Below, in pieces: positions 8,408-17,269 of a stretch of 64,000 nucleotides of DNA; position 1 is the stretch's first letter, and each line of letters begins with the position of its first letter. The stretch comes from Thermococcus piezophilus (GTDB lineage: Archaea; Methanobacteriota_B; Thermococci; Thermococcales; Thermococcaceae): contig NZ_CP015520.1 of NCBI RefSeq assembly GCF_001647085.1, positions 1,054,001-1,118,000 of the forward strand, in the 5' to 3' direction. Made by a program: the position numbers and the translations under genes. The notes under the pieces were generated by a model, which was not told the origin of the DNA, did not search any database, and worked only from the letters and a program-made list of their open reading frames with translations.

Positions 8408-8643
8408 TCAGACCTTCTCGAAGCCTATGCCATAGAGCTTGAGGTAGGTGTACATGTTGGTTCCCAGGCAATGAAAACGTAAGTATCGCTGTATCCTCCC
8501 GTTTCTGAATGGGTTTCGCTCTTCGTGTACTGATGCTCTCCAGTATGGGCGGAGGAAGTGTCTCCTCCGCTTATGCAGCTGTTAGCACTCACAAAAAGCA
8601 AAATCACCAAGAAAATTGCAGAAACTACTTTACCTTTTTTCAT
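8408..8643 (-). pseudogene. Remnant of a lipoprotein gene
   Basis: The first 50 codons encode a signal peptide with a lipobox-like end (VSANSC followed by a Ser/Thr-rich stretch), typical of a Thermococcales lipoprotein. The frame then stops at 8425. In the next frame the DNA reads NMYTYLKLYGIGFEKV and a stop at 8410-8408, which looks like the true C-terminus, so a frameshift, and possibly a large internal deletion, separates the halves. About 76 codons in all is very short for such proteins. A genuine 72-residue lipoprotein is the alternative. Confidence 0.5.
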
Positions 8644-8745
8644 AATATCTCGACCTTTTCCTTAGGTTATACCTACCATATAGTTGAAATATTTAAACAT
8701 TAGCTACGGTGTAAGGTCGTCTTCATAGGTTTTTCCGAGCATGTG

Positions 8746-9393
8746 CTATCGTTCCCTCAAGAGTTGCTGAAATGATACTGGTACCTTCCCGAGCTTCTCC
8801 CCAACGTATCTCGCAAGGTCGAAAACGTGGGGAACCTTGGAGATTATTCCAACGTCTGCCGTTGCAACAACCTCGAAGGCCTTGAGCTTGGAATCTGGGT
8901 TCTTCACAAGTTTTATCTCACCGGAAAGACCGGACTCGACCAGCTTTTCTTCCGTCAGCTTCCTGATCTCGCCACTCTTTGGGACGTTTTTTCCATAGAA
9001 GAACACTGCATCTCCAACTTTCAGCTCCTTCAGAACATTCGCTATTTCCCCGAGCAGGTTCGGGGTCCTTTCGCTAAGCCCGTACTTCCCCTGATATTTT
9101 AAATCTCTGACCAGACCGTCCTCGCAGAGTATTGCCTTTCCCTCGAGGAGCGATTCGAGGGTTATAAGGACGTTAAAGCCGTCAATTGCTAAAACATTCC
9201 CAGCGAGCTCTTCCGGGCGGAGGAGCTTTTCCTTGACTTCTAAAATCCATCCATTGGAAAAAACGCATCTAGCTAATAGATGCCTCTCGTCGAGCGTTAG
9301 CCTATAGTGGTTGGCCACGAAGTCCAAGGCGCTTTTCTTACGGTAGCCCCTGTTGAGGAGGTACTTGAGGTCGAAGTAGGCATCGGGAAGCAT
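8746..9393 (-). CDS. DUF434 domain protein
   Basis: A 215-residue cytosolic protein beginning with the DUF434 pattern (DAYFDLKYLLNRGYRKKSAL) and continuing into a domain with AIDGFNVLITLES and a glycine-rich centre, as in archaeal DUF434/DUF5616 proteins. The IDGFN segment resembles the opening acidic strand of PIN-like nucleases, but no activity is known. Its ATG follows a purine-rich stretch; the HD-domain gene lies 20 bases away downstream of nothing shared, so an operon is possible but unproven. Confidence 0.75.
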   Translation of the reverse strand: MLPDAYFDLKYLLNRGYRKKSALDFVANHYRLTLDERHLLARCVFSNGWILEVKEKLLRPEELAGNVLAIDGFNVLITLESLLEGKAILCEDGLVRDLKYQGKYGLSERTPNLLGEIANVLKELKVGDAVFFYGKNVPKSGEIRKLTEEKLVESGLSGEIKLVKNPDSKLKAFEVVATADVGIISKVPHVFDLARYVGEKLGKVPVSFQQLLRER

Positions 9394-9413
9394 GGAGAAA
9401 GTTGGGATGAAGG

Positions 9414-10184
9414 TTAAATAACCTTCTCCATTACTTCCTCGCCGGCGTGTATCCTTATCCTCACCTTCCTGCCCAGCACCGAACTCTTGACCTTCTTCGT
9501 CAGTATCTCGTCCACTTGGAAGACTCCCGCGAGATGCTTCATGCGTATCTCAATTAATATCGGCTGCTCCTCATTTCCTTCCTTGATTTCGACGCTCTCT
9601 ATAGCCAATGCTGAAACTGCGTGAATATCAACGCGGTCCTTCTTGTGGACCAGTCTGCTCCTTCCTGCCTCCATGTCGCAGCCGTCCGCTATTGTCACCA
9701 GGCTCCCCTCGATCGTCGTGCACGGAACGTGCTCGTCGTGGGTGTAGATGGCGTTGAGCGTTAGCGCCTTTAGGAGGAGCCAGTCGTCTTTCTCGAACTC
9801 CTTGGCGAGCCTGTCAATGATGGGCTCTGCAAGGAAGACGCTGAACTCATAGTGGTTTATTCTGTGTATCATGTTGCCCAGGTCGTGGAAGAGCGCGCCG
9901 AAGGCCACTATGAACTTGCTCCAGCGGAAGGACTTACCGAGCTTTTCGGCGGTCGTCTCGATGCCGAACTTCTTGATGATCCTGAGCAGCTCTAGAGCCC
10001 GCCTCGTTGTGAGGAGAACGTGGATCGGCCCGTGGTCGTTGAACTGGTAGATGTTCAGTACTATGTAGTTGGCTGTCTCGAAGTAGTAAATGTGTTCCCT
10101 GAATGCCCTTTCGTACATCTGGTAGAGTTCGTCGTCTTCCATTAGTTCCTTAATCTCTTTCAAAAGATCCTCTTCGGTGTACAT
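9414..10184 (-). CDS. HD-domain phosphohydrolase
   Basis: A 256-residue protein with an HD-type metal-binding domain: HGPIH, then FHDLGNMIHR (the HD doublet), then a distal TIADGCDMEAGRSR carrying the final aspartate. Such domains hydrolyse phosphate esters such as nucleotides or cyclic nucleotides; the substrate is unknown. The last 60 residues form a separate small beta-rich domain. ATG 10184 is chosen because GGGTGG lies six bases upstream; an upstream in-frame GTG at 10193 falls within that ribosome site. Confidence 0.85.
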   Translation of the reverse strand: MYTEEDLLKEIKELMEDDELYQMYERAFREHIYYFETANYIVLNIYQFNDHGPIHVLLTTRRALELLRIIKKFGIETTAEKLGKSFRWSKFIVAFGALFHDLGNMIHRINHYEFSVFLAEPIIDRLAKEFEKDDWLLLKALTLNAIYTHDEHVPCTTIEGSLVTIADGCDMEAGRSRLVHKKDRVDIHAVSALAIESVEIKEGNEEQPILIEIRMKHLAGVFQVDEILTKKVKSSVLGRKVRIRIHAGEEVMEKVI

Positions 10185-10286
10185 ATTTCCCACCCGAATG
10201 CATGGAGAAAAGGAAGTTTTAAGGGTTTTGAACGCCTAGGCAAAAAGAACTCTTTGAATGGTTGTGGAGCTTGGACAGAAAATAGC

Positions 10287-10697
10287 TCACTCCAGCATTC
10301 CCTCAAGCTCGAGTATCTTCTTCGAGCGGAGATAAACCACGGGAATGCCCCTCGCGCGGAGCCTCTTTTTCAGCCCCTTATCGTTGGTGCAGACCACAAC
10401 GCGCTCGTTATTCAGTGCGAAGTCAAAAATCTGGTCGTCTATCATCCTTTCCCCAAAGCGGCCTATATCAACGGTCTCGAACCTCTCGACTAGCTTCTTC
10501 GCCATCCTGATGGCCATCAGATCCTTCCCGCGGGACTTTCTTTCGATGACGTCCAGCTCCTGAAGGACAACGTTTGGAATTACAATCCTGAACTTTATAT
10601 CGAGAACCCTGTTCAGCTCGGATATTATGTCGACGCCGAACTGCCCTGGAACGAGGAGAAAGTTGGTGTCTGGAATAACGAGCCACTCGCGGCGCAT
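10287..10697 (-). CDS. PIN-domain RNase (FCF1/VapC-like)
   Basis: A 136-residue PIN-domain nuclease. The four acidic residues of the Mg-dependent active site are visible: D in IPDTNFLL, E in VVLQELD, D in RMIDDQIFDFA and D in VCTNDKGLKKRL. The size and LKKRLRARGIPV end resemble archaeal Fcf1-like PIN proteins linked to translation genes. ATG 10697 is supported by GGTGG upstream. It follows the aIF2-gamma gene by about 30 bases, in the same order as in other Thermococcales, suggesting a role in rRNA or translation-related RNA processing rather than a toxin, since no antitoxin gene is adjacent. Confidence 0.88.
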   Translation of the reverse strand: MRREWLVIPDTNFLLVPGQFGVDIISELNRVLDIKFRIVIPNVVLQELDVIERKSRGKDLMAIRMAKKLVERFETVDIGRFGERMIDDQIFDFALNNERVVVCTNDKGLKKRLRARGIPVVYLRSKKILELEGMLE

Positions 10698-10726
10698 GGA
10701 GACCACCAGAAGGAAAGAAAAGAGGG

Positions 10727-11959
10727 TCACTCCTTGATGAAGCCGTAGCCTATGAGTCTCCACCTGCTGCCGACTTGCCTGCTGATGGCAACCCTGTCGC
10801 CGACCTCGGCACAGATGGGTATCTGCAGCTTGAGCTCGACTTCGTCCTTTCCGAGGCCGGTAACGAGGCCCATCGTCCTTGCCGTGCCGACGTTGAGGAG
10901 CAGGACTTCCCTCCTCTTAATCGGCTCGACCTTAAGCTCCTCCTCGGTTCCTACTACCCTCTCGAGAAGATGAACCTCAAGCCTGAGCTCATCCCAGACC
11001 GGCGGGAGCTTACCCGGCTTTCCGACGACGTTTCCAGCCATGAGGTCACCCTTAGTGAGGAACGGGTCGAGCTTGGTTCCCACTCCAACGAGACCTCCAG
11101 GATAGGCTTCCTCGACGAATCTTCCTCCTGCCTGGAGGGATACGATTTCGGTGGTTATCGGCTCGTACTTGATCCTGCCGTGCTCCTCGTAGGGAACGCC
11201 CGGGCGGATCTCTATCTCGTCGCCGACCTTGAGCTTGCCCTGGACTATCGAACCGCCGATGACTCCACCGACGAGCTTCTCGGGCTTGGTTCCGGGCTTG
11301 TTGACGTCGAAGCTCCTCAGAACAAGCATCTTTGGAGGCTTGTTCGGATCGTGCTCGGGCGTTGGGATGAACTCCTCTATTGCAGCCAGGAGAACGTCAA
11401 CGTTTGCTCCATGCAGGGCTGAAATAGGGATTATTGGAGCGTCTTCTGCCACAGTCCCCTTAACGAATTCTTTTATCTCGTGGTAGCGCTGTATGACCTT
11501 CTCCCTATCGACGAGCTCGATCTTGTTGAGGGCGATGACGATGTTCTTGTTGCCGACTATCTGGAGGGCCATGAGGTGCTCTCTCGTCTGAGGCATAACA
11601 CCTTCGTTTGCCGCTATGACGAGAACGGCTCCGTCCATGAGGGAAGCTCCGGCGAGCATGGTCGTCATGAGTGCCTCGTGTCCAGGGGCATCGATGAAGG
11701 AAACCCTCCTCTCGAAGTCAGTTTCAGCGCCGCAGTACGGGCACACAGGGGAGTTTGAATACCTGCTGCAGCTCGGGCACTTCCTTATCTCGGCATCGGC
11801 AAAGCCTATCTTGATGGTGATTCCTCTCCTCAGCTCCTCGCTGTGGGTGTCTGTCCAGATTCCGGTTAAAGCCTTGGTGAGTGTCGTTTTACCGTGATCA
11901 ACGTGACCAACCATTCCGATGTTGACCTCGGCCTGTCTAAACTCCTTCTTCTTTGCCAT
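10727..11959 (-). CDS. eif2g: Translation initiation factor aIF2 subunit gamma
   Basis: The 410-residue GTPase subunit of archaeal initiation factor 2, which with alpha and beta delivers Met-tRNAi to the small ribosomal subunit. Seen are the P-loop GHVDHGKTT, switch II DAPGHE, NKIE and the SAL base-recognition motifs, and a Cys4 zinc knuckle (CPSC...CPYC) near residues 58-74 characteristic of the gamma subunit. Domains II and III follow with the usual end GYGFIKE. It is the first gene before the PIN nuclease. ATG 11959 follows GGGGTGAG. Confidence 0.97.
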   Translation of the reverse strand: MAKKKEFRQAEVNIGMVGHVDHGKTTLTKALTGIWTDTHSEELRRGITIKIGFADAEIRKCPSCSRYSNSPVCPYCGAETDFERRVSFIDAPGHEALMTTMLAGASLMDGAVLVIAANEGVMPQTREHLMALQIVGNKNIVIALNKIELVDREKVIQRYHEIKEFVKGTVAEDAPIIPISALHGANVDVLLAAIEEFIPTPEHDPNKPPKMLVLRSFDVNKPGTKPEKLVGGVIGGSIVQGKLKVGDEIEIRPGVPYEEHGRIKYEPITTEIVSLQAGGRFVEEAYPGGLVGVGTKLDPFLTKGDLMAGNVVGKPGKLPPVWDELRLEVHLLERVVGTEEELKVEPIKRREVLLLNVGTARTMGLVTGLGKDEVELKLQIPICAEVGDRVAISRQVGSRWRLIGYGFIKE

Positions 11960-12078
11960 CTTCTCTCACCCCTAAATTTAGAGAGTTTGGGCATTTATTA
12001 AGGTTACCTCAGGGGAAGAACTCGAAGGACATGCTCCAAGGCAAGCAGAAAAGCAGTAAGTTGGGGAAAGGAGGAAGC

Positions 12079-12456
12079 TCAGAAGACGAGCTTCATGTTG
12101 ATCTGAACGATCTCGGGGCTGATGGTGTTGCCCCTGACGGTCTTCTTCCTCCTCTCACCCTTCTCCTTAGGCCTGAAACCCGGTCCCCTGGAGACTAGGA
12201 TCTTGACCCTCCTCGGACCATGGACATCGGGCCTCATGGGGAAGCCATCCTTGTCGGTTCCGCCGGTTATTTTGAGCTTGGCATCGGCCGGAATCTCCTC
12301 GCCGAATATCTCGGTGAGGTTGAGGCCAAGCTCCTTGGCGGAGAGTTCCTCTCCGATTCTCTTTCCAATGAGCTTCTCAGCCTCTTCGCCGCTTATCTCA
12401 ACCTGCCTGGCGATACCGTTCTTTGGGTTCGATATGACGAGTTTAAAGGTCGCCAT
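12079..12456 (-). CDS. rps6e: 30S ribosomal protein S6e
   Basis: A 125-residue archaeal S6e, the short form lacking the long basic C-terminus of eukaryotic S6. Conserved blocks are [10 protein letters not shown] at the start, [18 protein letters not shown] in the middle and the basic [12 protein letters not shown] before the end. GGAGG precedes the ATG. It lies upstream of aIF2-gamma on the same strand with 119 bases between, matching the order in other Thermococcales. Confidence 0.97.
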   Translation of the reverse strand: MATFKLVISNPKNGIARQVEISGEEAEKLIGKRIGEELSAKELGLNLTEIFGEEIPADAKLKITGGTDKDGFPMRPDVHGPRRVKILVSRGPGFRPKEKGERRKKTVRGNTISPEIVQINMKLVF

Positions 12457-12577
12457 TTCCTCCCACCTCCTACGTCATTAGCGGGATTCATTGGGTAAAC
12501 CCCTTATCCACCATGGGCTGAGGGCTACCATTTAAAAAAGTTTCTTCTTCCAAAAAATTGAGAGGGAGCAAAGCTCC

Positions 12578-12883
12578 TTACTTCTGGCTCGGACGATATA
12601 CCCAGTTCCATAACCTAATCATATATTTAATGGTCGGCGGGTAACTCTGGATTACCTCCGTGATCTCCATGTTCTTTCTGAACGTCGGGGTTATGATCAC
12701 CTCTTTAAGGATCTCCCTGCTGGGTGCTTTCCGGATTGTATAGGCACCTCCGTCGAAGTTGTATGCGGCTAGGAATTCAACCCCCTTGGGCAGTTCGGTT
12801 GAAGAAAAGAAGTCGGCAGCTTCCTTTGCGGCAACCGCACTCTCGTCTATTGACCATCTATGAGTTACATGGTATACGGACAT
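12578..12883 (-). CDS. Conserved hypothetical protein
   Basis: A 101-residue soluble protein with a compact alpha/beta pattern (MSVYHVTHRWSID, then an alanine-rich helix, then a beta-hairpin with YTIRKAPS and a C-terminal aromatic helix). I do not recognise a characterised family; the ferredoxin-like size and His/Trp-rich start are the only hints. ATG 12883 has a full GGAGGTG five bases upstream, a strong ribosome site, so it is certainly expressed as a gene. It stands alone between S6e and the Sec61-beta promoter. Confidence 0.75.
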   Translation of the reverse strand: MSVYHVTHRWSIDESAVAAKEAADFFSSTELPKGVEFLAAYNFDGGAYTIRKAPSREILKEVIITPTFRKNMEITEVIQSYPPTIKYMIRLWNWVYRPSQK

Positions 12884-13133
12884 TGGCACACCTCCACGTA
12901 ATTCAATGAAATTTTAATGCATACCTGTCAGATGGGGCACCGTTGGGTGGGAAGAATCGCTGAGTTTCGTTGGTGCTTCAACTCGCGGCCTCACCCGGAT
13001 AGAACCTGTTACTGGGGCCTTTAGCTTATGTTATATAAAGCTTTTGGCTGGTATGTCTAAATATATATCGCGAAAAATCTTTACATAACTAAGGTTAAAT
13101 TGTGGGTGAGGGAATGGCCCACCATCAAAACTT

Positions 13134-13141
13134 TTTTATAC
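13134..13141 (+). promoter_or_regulatory. TATA box of the Sec61-beta gene
   Basis: TTTTTATA within AAAACTTTTTTATACCG lies about 40 bases before the ATG at 13179 and is followed by a GGTGAG ribosome binding site. The 290 bases between this gene and the divergent gene at 12883 hold no recognisable gene; a second TATA-like ATATAAAGC lies near 13034. Confidence 0.5.
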
Positions 13142-13178
13142 CGTGCCGAACTTAGGGATTTCGTAAGAGGTGAGAGGG

Positions 13179-13349
13179 ATGGCAAAAGAAAAGGCGACGC
13201 TACCACCCACTGGCGCCGGTCTCATGAGGTTCTTCGATGAGGATACCAAGGCAGTAAAGATAAGTCCAAGGGGCGTTATAGCCCTCACGCTGATACTCGT
13301 TGCTATGGAGTTGCTTCTTCACGCCTTTGGAACCCAGATCTTCGGTTAA
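13179..13349 (+). CDS. Preprotein translocase subunit Sec61-beta
   Basis: A 56-residue archaeal Sec61-beta subunit of the SecYEG translocon. The cytosolic N-terminus contains the family motif TGAGLMRFFDEDTKAVKISP, followed by one C-terminal transmembrane helix (VIALTLILVAMELLLHAF). ATG 13179 is preceded by GTGAGAGGG. It partly overlaps, by four bases at its stop, the convergent coiled-coil gene. Single-gene transcription from its own promoter fits the lack of neighbours on its strand. Confidence 0.95.
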   Translation: MAKEKATLPPTGAGLMRFFDEDTKAVKISPRGVIALTLILVAMELLLHAFGTQIFG

Positions 13350-14008
13350 ATGAAGCTAGTTTTCTTTAATCCCCTTGCGTTCAGTTCCTCGTTTATTATC
13401 GTCCTCACGACTTCTTCGAGCTGGGTCTGGATGAGCTTGTCTACGTCATCCTTTATTTTGTCGATGTCATGCCTCAGTCCTTCCAGGAGCCGTATGTAGT
13501 CCTTCGCCATTTCGAGCTGGCCTTCCTGCCTAATTAACTGCTCCTTGAGGTGTTTGAAGTCCTCCTTCATGACATGGAGCTTCCTGAGCTCCCTCTGTAG
13601 CTCGTCGAGCTGTTTGGTTAATGCGTAGTTCTCCTCTTTGAGCTTCTTTATAAGCCTCTCCTTGGCTTCAAGCTCGCGCACAAGGGCATTGTACTCCTCA
13701 GCTATCTGGGTAAGCCTTTCTATCTCCCTCAAGGGGGGCACTTTACCGTTTCCGAGGATTATAACGTCCGGACCCACGTTGACAATGTCATCGGGTTTGA
13801 TTTTCATTTTTTTCTCGTTGGAGAACATTCCTGGATGCTCGCCCTTTCCGAGGTTTTCCACGAGCTTCATCTTCAGGATAAAGTAGAACTGGTCGCCCTC
13901 AACCTCGACGTTGATGTCCGTCACGAATCCAAGTATCCTCCCCTCTGTGAGGGAAATCACGAACTTGTTAATGAGCTGATTGGCCTTGGCCTCGCTACCC
14001 TCTGCCAT
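13346..14008 (-). CDS. Coiled-coil protein with N-terminal beta domain
   Basis: A 220-residue protein. The first 95 residues look beta-rich (GRILGFVTDINVEVEGDQFYF...KIKPDDIVNVGPDVIIL), reminiscent of a PRC-barrel-like fold, and residues 97-205 form a long heptad coiled coil. No enzymatic motif or membrane segment is present. ATG 14008 has GGTGGTG upstream; a longer frame to 14569 runs antisense to the EngB gene and is not real. The gene is divergent from engB with under 100 bases between. Function unknown; a dimeric scaffold or DNA-associated factor would fit. Confidence 0.8.
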   Translation of the reverse strand: MAEGSEAKANQLINKFVISLTEGRILGFVTDINVEVEGDQFYFILKMKLVENLGKGEHPGMFSNEKKMKIKPDDIVNVGPDVIILGNGKVPPLREIERLTQIAEEYNALVRELEAKERLIKKLKEENYALTKQLDELQRELRKLHVMKEDFKHLKEQLIRQEGQLEMAKDYIRLLEGLRHDIDKIKDDVDKLIQTQLEEVVRTIINEELNARGLKKTSFI

Positions 14009-14101
14009 AAACACCACCGCGATTATTTGCCCCTTGGCGTACTTAACTTTTCCGCCAAGTCTTATAAAGTGAAAAACCTTCAACCCCATCCGGTGAGAGA
14101 C

Positions 14102-14731
14102 ATGATAATTTTCGTGGGGAGATCGAACGTTGGCAAGAGCACGCTCATCTTTCGCCTGACCGGAAAGCTGGTTAGGCGAGGCAAGCGGCCGGGGGTTACG
14201 AGAAAGCCTGTCGAGGTCAACTGGCGCAACAGAAGGGTCATCGATATGCCGGGCTTCGGATTCATGAGCGGCCTGCCGAAGGCCAGGCAGGAGAGGATAA
14301 AGGACGAGATAGTCCACTTCATAGAAGACAACGCCGACGAAATAGAGCTCGCGGTTCTCGTCATAGACGGCAAGAGCGCGCTGGAGATAATCGAGCGCTG
14401 GGAGAAGCGCGGTGAGATACCGATTGACGTCGAGTTCTTCCAGTTCCTCCGAGAACTGGGTATACCTACCATCGTCGCTGTGAACAAAATAGACAAGGTC
14501 AAGAACCTTCAGGCCACTATGAACCGTCTCGTGGAGAAGTTCGGGCTGAGCGGCACGTGGAACGACCACAGAGAAACCTTCGTGCCGATATCCGCCAAGT
14601 TCGGGAAGAACCTCGAGGAACTGAGGAGGCTCATGGAGAAGAAGCTCCAGGAAGGTAAGAAGAAGGAAAAAGAGCCTTCAGAGGACTTCGAGAACGATAT
14701 GGGTGATGGTCTCCTTGACGCCGTCGAGTGA
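14102..14731 (+). CDS. engB: EngB/YsxC-type GTP-binding protein
   Basis: A 209-residue TRAFAC GTPase of the EngB group, associated with ribosome assembly in bacteria. G1 is GRSNVGKST, the G3 region is DMPGFGFM, G4 is NKID and G5 is ISA. The GxVTRKP segment is the G2/switch I region. ATG 14102 follows GGTGAGAGAC. The last 54 bases overlap the 3' end of the convergent Lrp-type regulator. The lysine-rich tail is longer than in bacterial EngB. Confidence 0.92.
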   Translation: MIIFVGRSNVGKSTLIFRLTGKLVRRGKRPGVTRKPVEVNWRNRRVIDMPGFGFMSGLPKARQERIKDEIVHFIEDNADEIELAVLVIDGKSALEIIERWEKRGEIPIDVEFFQFLRELGIPTIVAVNKIDKVKNLQATMNRLVEKFGLSGTWNDHRETFVPISAKFGKNLEELRRLMEKKLQEGKKKEKEPSEDFENDMGDGLLDAVE

Positions 14732-15142
14732 GGCTATCTCCTCGAGTATCTCGTCGAGTCTGGTCTTGTCTGCCTCGATTATGAGGTCTATATCCCCGGT
14801 AACCCTGTAAATCTTCTTTATCCTGAGCTTCTTTATCTCCTCGTAAACGTGCTTTCTCTTAGTTGGCTCGATTCTAACAAAGACAAAGACGTCACCTTTC
14901 CTCTCTCCGAGGAGGTCGAGGGCCTTGTCGGTGAGGTCGATGAAGCCCCTTCCCGTTCTTATGTAGCCGAGCTCTTTGAGAATCTTGAGGTGGTTGCTGA
15001 GAGCCTGCCTGGTTATTCCCAGCTCTCCGGCAAGTTCATCCTGGGTCTTTTCAACGGTATGGACCTCTATTGTCTTGCCTTCGTCATAGAACTTCCTGAG
15101 CAGTCTAATTTGTCTTGGGGTAAGGGTGGGTTTCTCTTCCAT
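14678..15142 (-). CDS. Lrp/AsnC-like winged-helix transcriptional regulator
   Basis: A 154-residue regulator. Residues 1-75 hold a helix-turn-helix (TQDELAGELGITRQALSNHLKIL) followed by a wing, and residues 83-154 form a ferredoxin-like RAM domain typical of Lrp/AsnC proteins ([29 protein letters not shown]). That domain normally binds a small molecule and drives oligomerisation. ATG 15142 has GGAGG upstream. Its 3' end overlaps engB, so transcription of the two may interfere. The regulated genes are unknown. Confidence 0.88.
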   Translation of the reverse strand: MEEKPTLTPRQIRLLRKFYDEGKTIEVHTVEKTQDELAGELGITRQALSNHLKILKELGYIRTGRGFIDLTDKALDLLGERKGDVFVFVRIEPTKRKHVYEEIKKLRIKKIYRVTGDIDLIIEADKTRLDEILEEIASLDGVKETITHIVLEVL

Positions 15143-15314
15143 TTCCAAAACCTCCTTTGCAAGATTAGCGTTTATACCTTTTACGTCTTTTATTAAACCA
15201 ACTAATTTCAAGGTCAATGTCAAATTTTCTTGGCTTCTACACTGATAGCTCCAAGCTTCTTTTATAAGTCTTTCCCAAGATTAACTTTTTAATCCCCGCC
15301 TCCAACCAACTCAC

Positions 15315-16382
15315 ATGAACAAAGCGACCTACACCGAAGACGTCCCGGAGGACAGGTTTGAACTCCTTGAGCGGATTGCCAGTGAGGATAAGCCGCTTAA
15401 GGTAATGCTCATCGGCGGAACCGACAGCGGAAAGACCACTCTGCTGACGTTTTTAGCAAATGGTCTTCTTGAACTGGGCTTTAGGGTCGCTGTAATCGAT
15501 AGTGACGTTGGGCAGAAAGGAATTCTTCCTCCAGCAACCTTGAGCCTCGCCTTTCCGGAGGAGCGCTTCAAATCGCTGGGCGACCTGAGAGGGGTCGCTC
15601 ACTACTTCATCGGAACCACTTCTCCCGGCCAGTACGCCGGAGAGATGGCGGTGGGTGTTAGGCGCCTTACCGATATAGCGATCAACGAAGCCGACGTCGT
15701 TCTCATAGATACCACCGGATTTGTAACCGGTCCGGGCCTCGAGATGAAGCGTCTTAAGGTCGAGCTGATAAAGCCCGAACTTACCCTTCTCTTGGAGCGG
15801 ACGGACGAGCTGAGTCATCTGAGGAAGGTCCTTGCTCCTTACACGGAGATAATTGACCTCTCCGTGAGCCAGAAGGCAAGGGAACACTCGCAGGAAGAGC
15901 GTCGGGAAGTGAGGAAAGAGAAGTGGAAGACCTACTTTTCAAATGGAGAGCTCATCGAGGTGGATCTGAAGAAAATCGCCCCAACCGGGACGGAAATGTT
16001 CCTCGGCAGACCGCTGACGTCTGAGGAAAAGGATCTCCTCGCCGCCCTGTTCAAGTGGCTCGTGATTGCAGGCTGGAAAAATGAGCGCTACACCGTCGTT
16101 AAGGCCGATATGGAAAGCTTCCCAAGGCACTATAGCAAATCTGTAATCCACACTGTGGATTTTGAGAAGCTTAGCAACCTGCTCGTTGGCTTTATAGATG
16201 GAGACGGCCTGTGCCTCGGGGTTGGCATATTCAAGTGGGTAAACTTCAGCGAAATGAAAGCGCAAGTACTTACTCCGCTCACACCTGAGGAACTGGAGAA
16301 AGCCCTCGAGCTCAGGTTTGGGCGCATACGGGTGATTGAAACAGGCGAGGAACTTGGCCTCCTTCAGAGGAAGGAGCTGTAG
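15315..16382 (+). CDS. Clp1-type polynucleotide 5'-hydroxyl kinase
   Basis: A 355-residue archaeal Clp1/Grc3-family kinase that phosphorylates the 5'-OH ends of RNA or DNA using ATP. It shows Walker A GGTDSGKTT (about 34-42), Walker B IDSDVGQKG with the catalytic aspartate, the clasp TTSPGQY and the lid region with basic residues (RREVRKEKWK). The C-terminal domain ends GEELGLLQRKEL. The closest characterised relative is the Pyrococcus enzyme. It is probably involved in tRNA or RNA repair. A TATA-like TTTTATAAG lies near 15257. Confidence 0.92.
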   Translation: MNKATYTEDVPEDRFELLERIASEDKPLKVMLIGGTDSGKTTLLTFLANGLLELGFRVAVIDSDVGQKGILPPATLSLAFPEERFKSLGDLRGVAHYFIGTTSPGQYAGEMAVGVRRLTDIAINEADVVLIDTTGFVTGPGLEMKRLKVELIKPELTLLLERTDELSHLRKVLAPYTEIIDLSVSQKAREHSQEERREVRKEKWKTYFSNGELIEVDLKKIAPTGTEMFLGRPLTSEEKDLLAALFKWLVIAGWKNERYTVVKADMESFPRHYSKSVIHTVDFEKLSNLLVGFIDGDGLCLGVGIFKWVNFSEMKAQVLTPLTPEELEKALELRFGRIRVIETGEELGLLQRKEL

Positions 16383-16426
16383 CAAAGGTTTTTAAATTAA
16401 GAACCCAATAGAATTAGGTGGCCCTA

Positions 16427-17257
16427 ATGGAGCTCAAGGCGTTCGTTGAGATAACGAGGCCCCACAACTGCGTCCTTGCTGGGATTGTGGGTCTTCTAGG
16501 CTCTATAGTGGCGGTGGGCCACTTCCCGGACCTTAAAACTAGCCTGCTTGTCTTCTTAGTGGTCACCCTCGGCTGTGCCGGTGGAAACACGATAAACGAC
16601 TACTTTGACTACGAGATTGATAAAGTCAACCGACCAGATAGGCCCCTCCCGCGGGGGGCTATGGATAGAAAAACCGCCCTCTGGTACGCGATGCTCCTCT
16701 TCGCCGTCGGTATGGCCTTGGCTTACATGATAAACCGCTACGCCTTCATCCTCGCTGTCATAGCCTACGTTACGATGTGCCTCTACGCATGGAAGCTCAA
16801 GCCGCTCCCATTCATCGGGAACCTCGTGGTGGCTGGCCTTACGGGTGCGACGCCACTTTACGGTGCCGTCGCTGTTGAGCACTTCGGCCTGGCTGGCTAT
16901 CTTGCCATCTGCGCCTTTCTCGTGAACGTCGCGAGGGAAGTCATCAAGGATATAGAGGACGTCGAGGGGGATTTGGTAAAGGGTGCTAAGACCCTGCCCA
17001 TCATATGGGGAAAGAAAAAAGCCGCCTACGTCGGGTCGTTCTTTGCCCTGTTAACGGTCATTGCCTCATTCCTGCCTGTGAAAGCTGGTGTGGGTATTGG
17101 TTACTATGCCATGGTTCCTGTGGACGTGATTATACTCTACGCGGCCTATCTAATCCTGAAGAGCCAGGAGAGAGAGATGGCACGCAAATCACAGAAGTTG
17201 CTCAAGATGAGCATATTCCTTGCCGTTATGGCGTTCCTGATTGCTGCAATAGTTTAG
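16427..17257 (+). CDS. Digeranylgeranylglyceryl phosphate (DGGGP) synthase, UbiA family
   Basis: A membrane-bound prenyltransferase of 276 residues that adds the second geranylgeranyl chain to geranylgeranylglyceryl phosphate, building the archaeal diether lipid core. Two Asp-rich motifs bind Mg-pyrophosphate: NDYFDYEIDKVNRPDRP (about 60) and DIEDVEGD (about 170). Eight or nine hydrophobic helices are visible. ATG 16427 follows GGTGGCCC; an upstream GTG lies within that ribosome site. The next small gene starts 12 bases after the stop. Confidence 0.93.
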   Translation: MELKAFVEITRPHNCVLAGIVGLLGSIVAVGHFPDLKTSLLVFLVVTLGCAGGNTINDYFDYEIDKVNRPDRPLPRGAMDRKTALWYAMLLFAVGMALAYMINRYAFILAVIAYVTMCLYAWKLKPLPFIGNLVVAGLTGATPLYGAVAVEHFGLAGYLAICAFLVNVAREVIKDIEDVEGDLVKGAKTLPIIWGKKKAAYVGSFFALLTVIASFLPVKAGVGIGYYAMVPVDVIILYAAYLILKSQEREMARKSQKLLKMSIFLAVMAFLIAAIV

Positions 17258-17269
17258 GGGGTGAGTCTT

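Noticed and set aside
10287-10697. PIN protein as a VapC toxin
   Set aside because: No VapB-like antitoxin gene is adjacent and the gene is in a translation operon, which fits an Fcf1-like role better.
10775-11422. 215-residue plus-strand frame
   Set aside because: Antisense to aIF2-gamma, with no family features.
12931-13060. Possible small RNA in the gap before Sec61-beta
   Set aside because: No cloverleaf, C/D or H/ACA features could be drawn; only TATA-like elements are visible.
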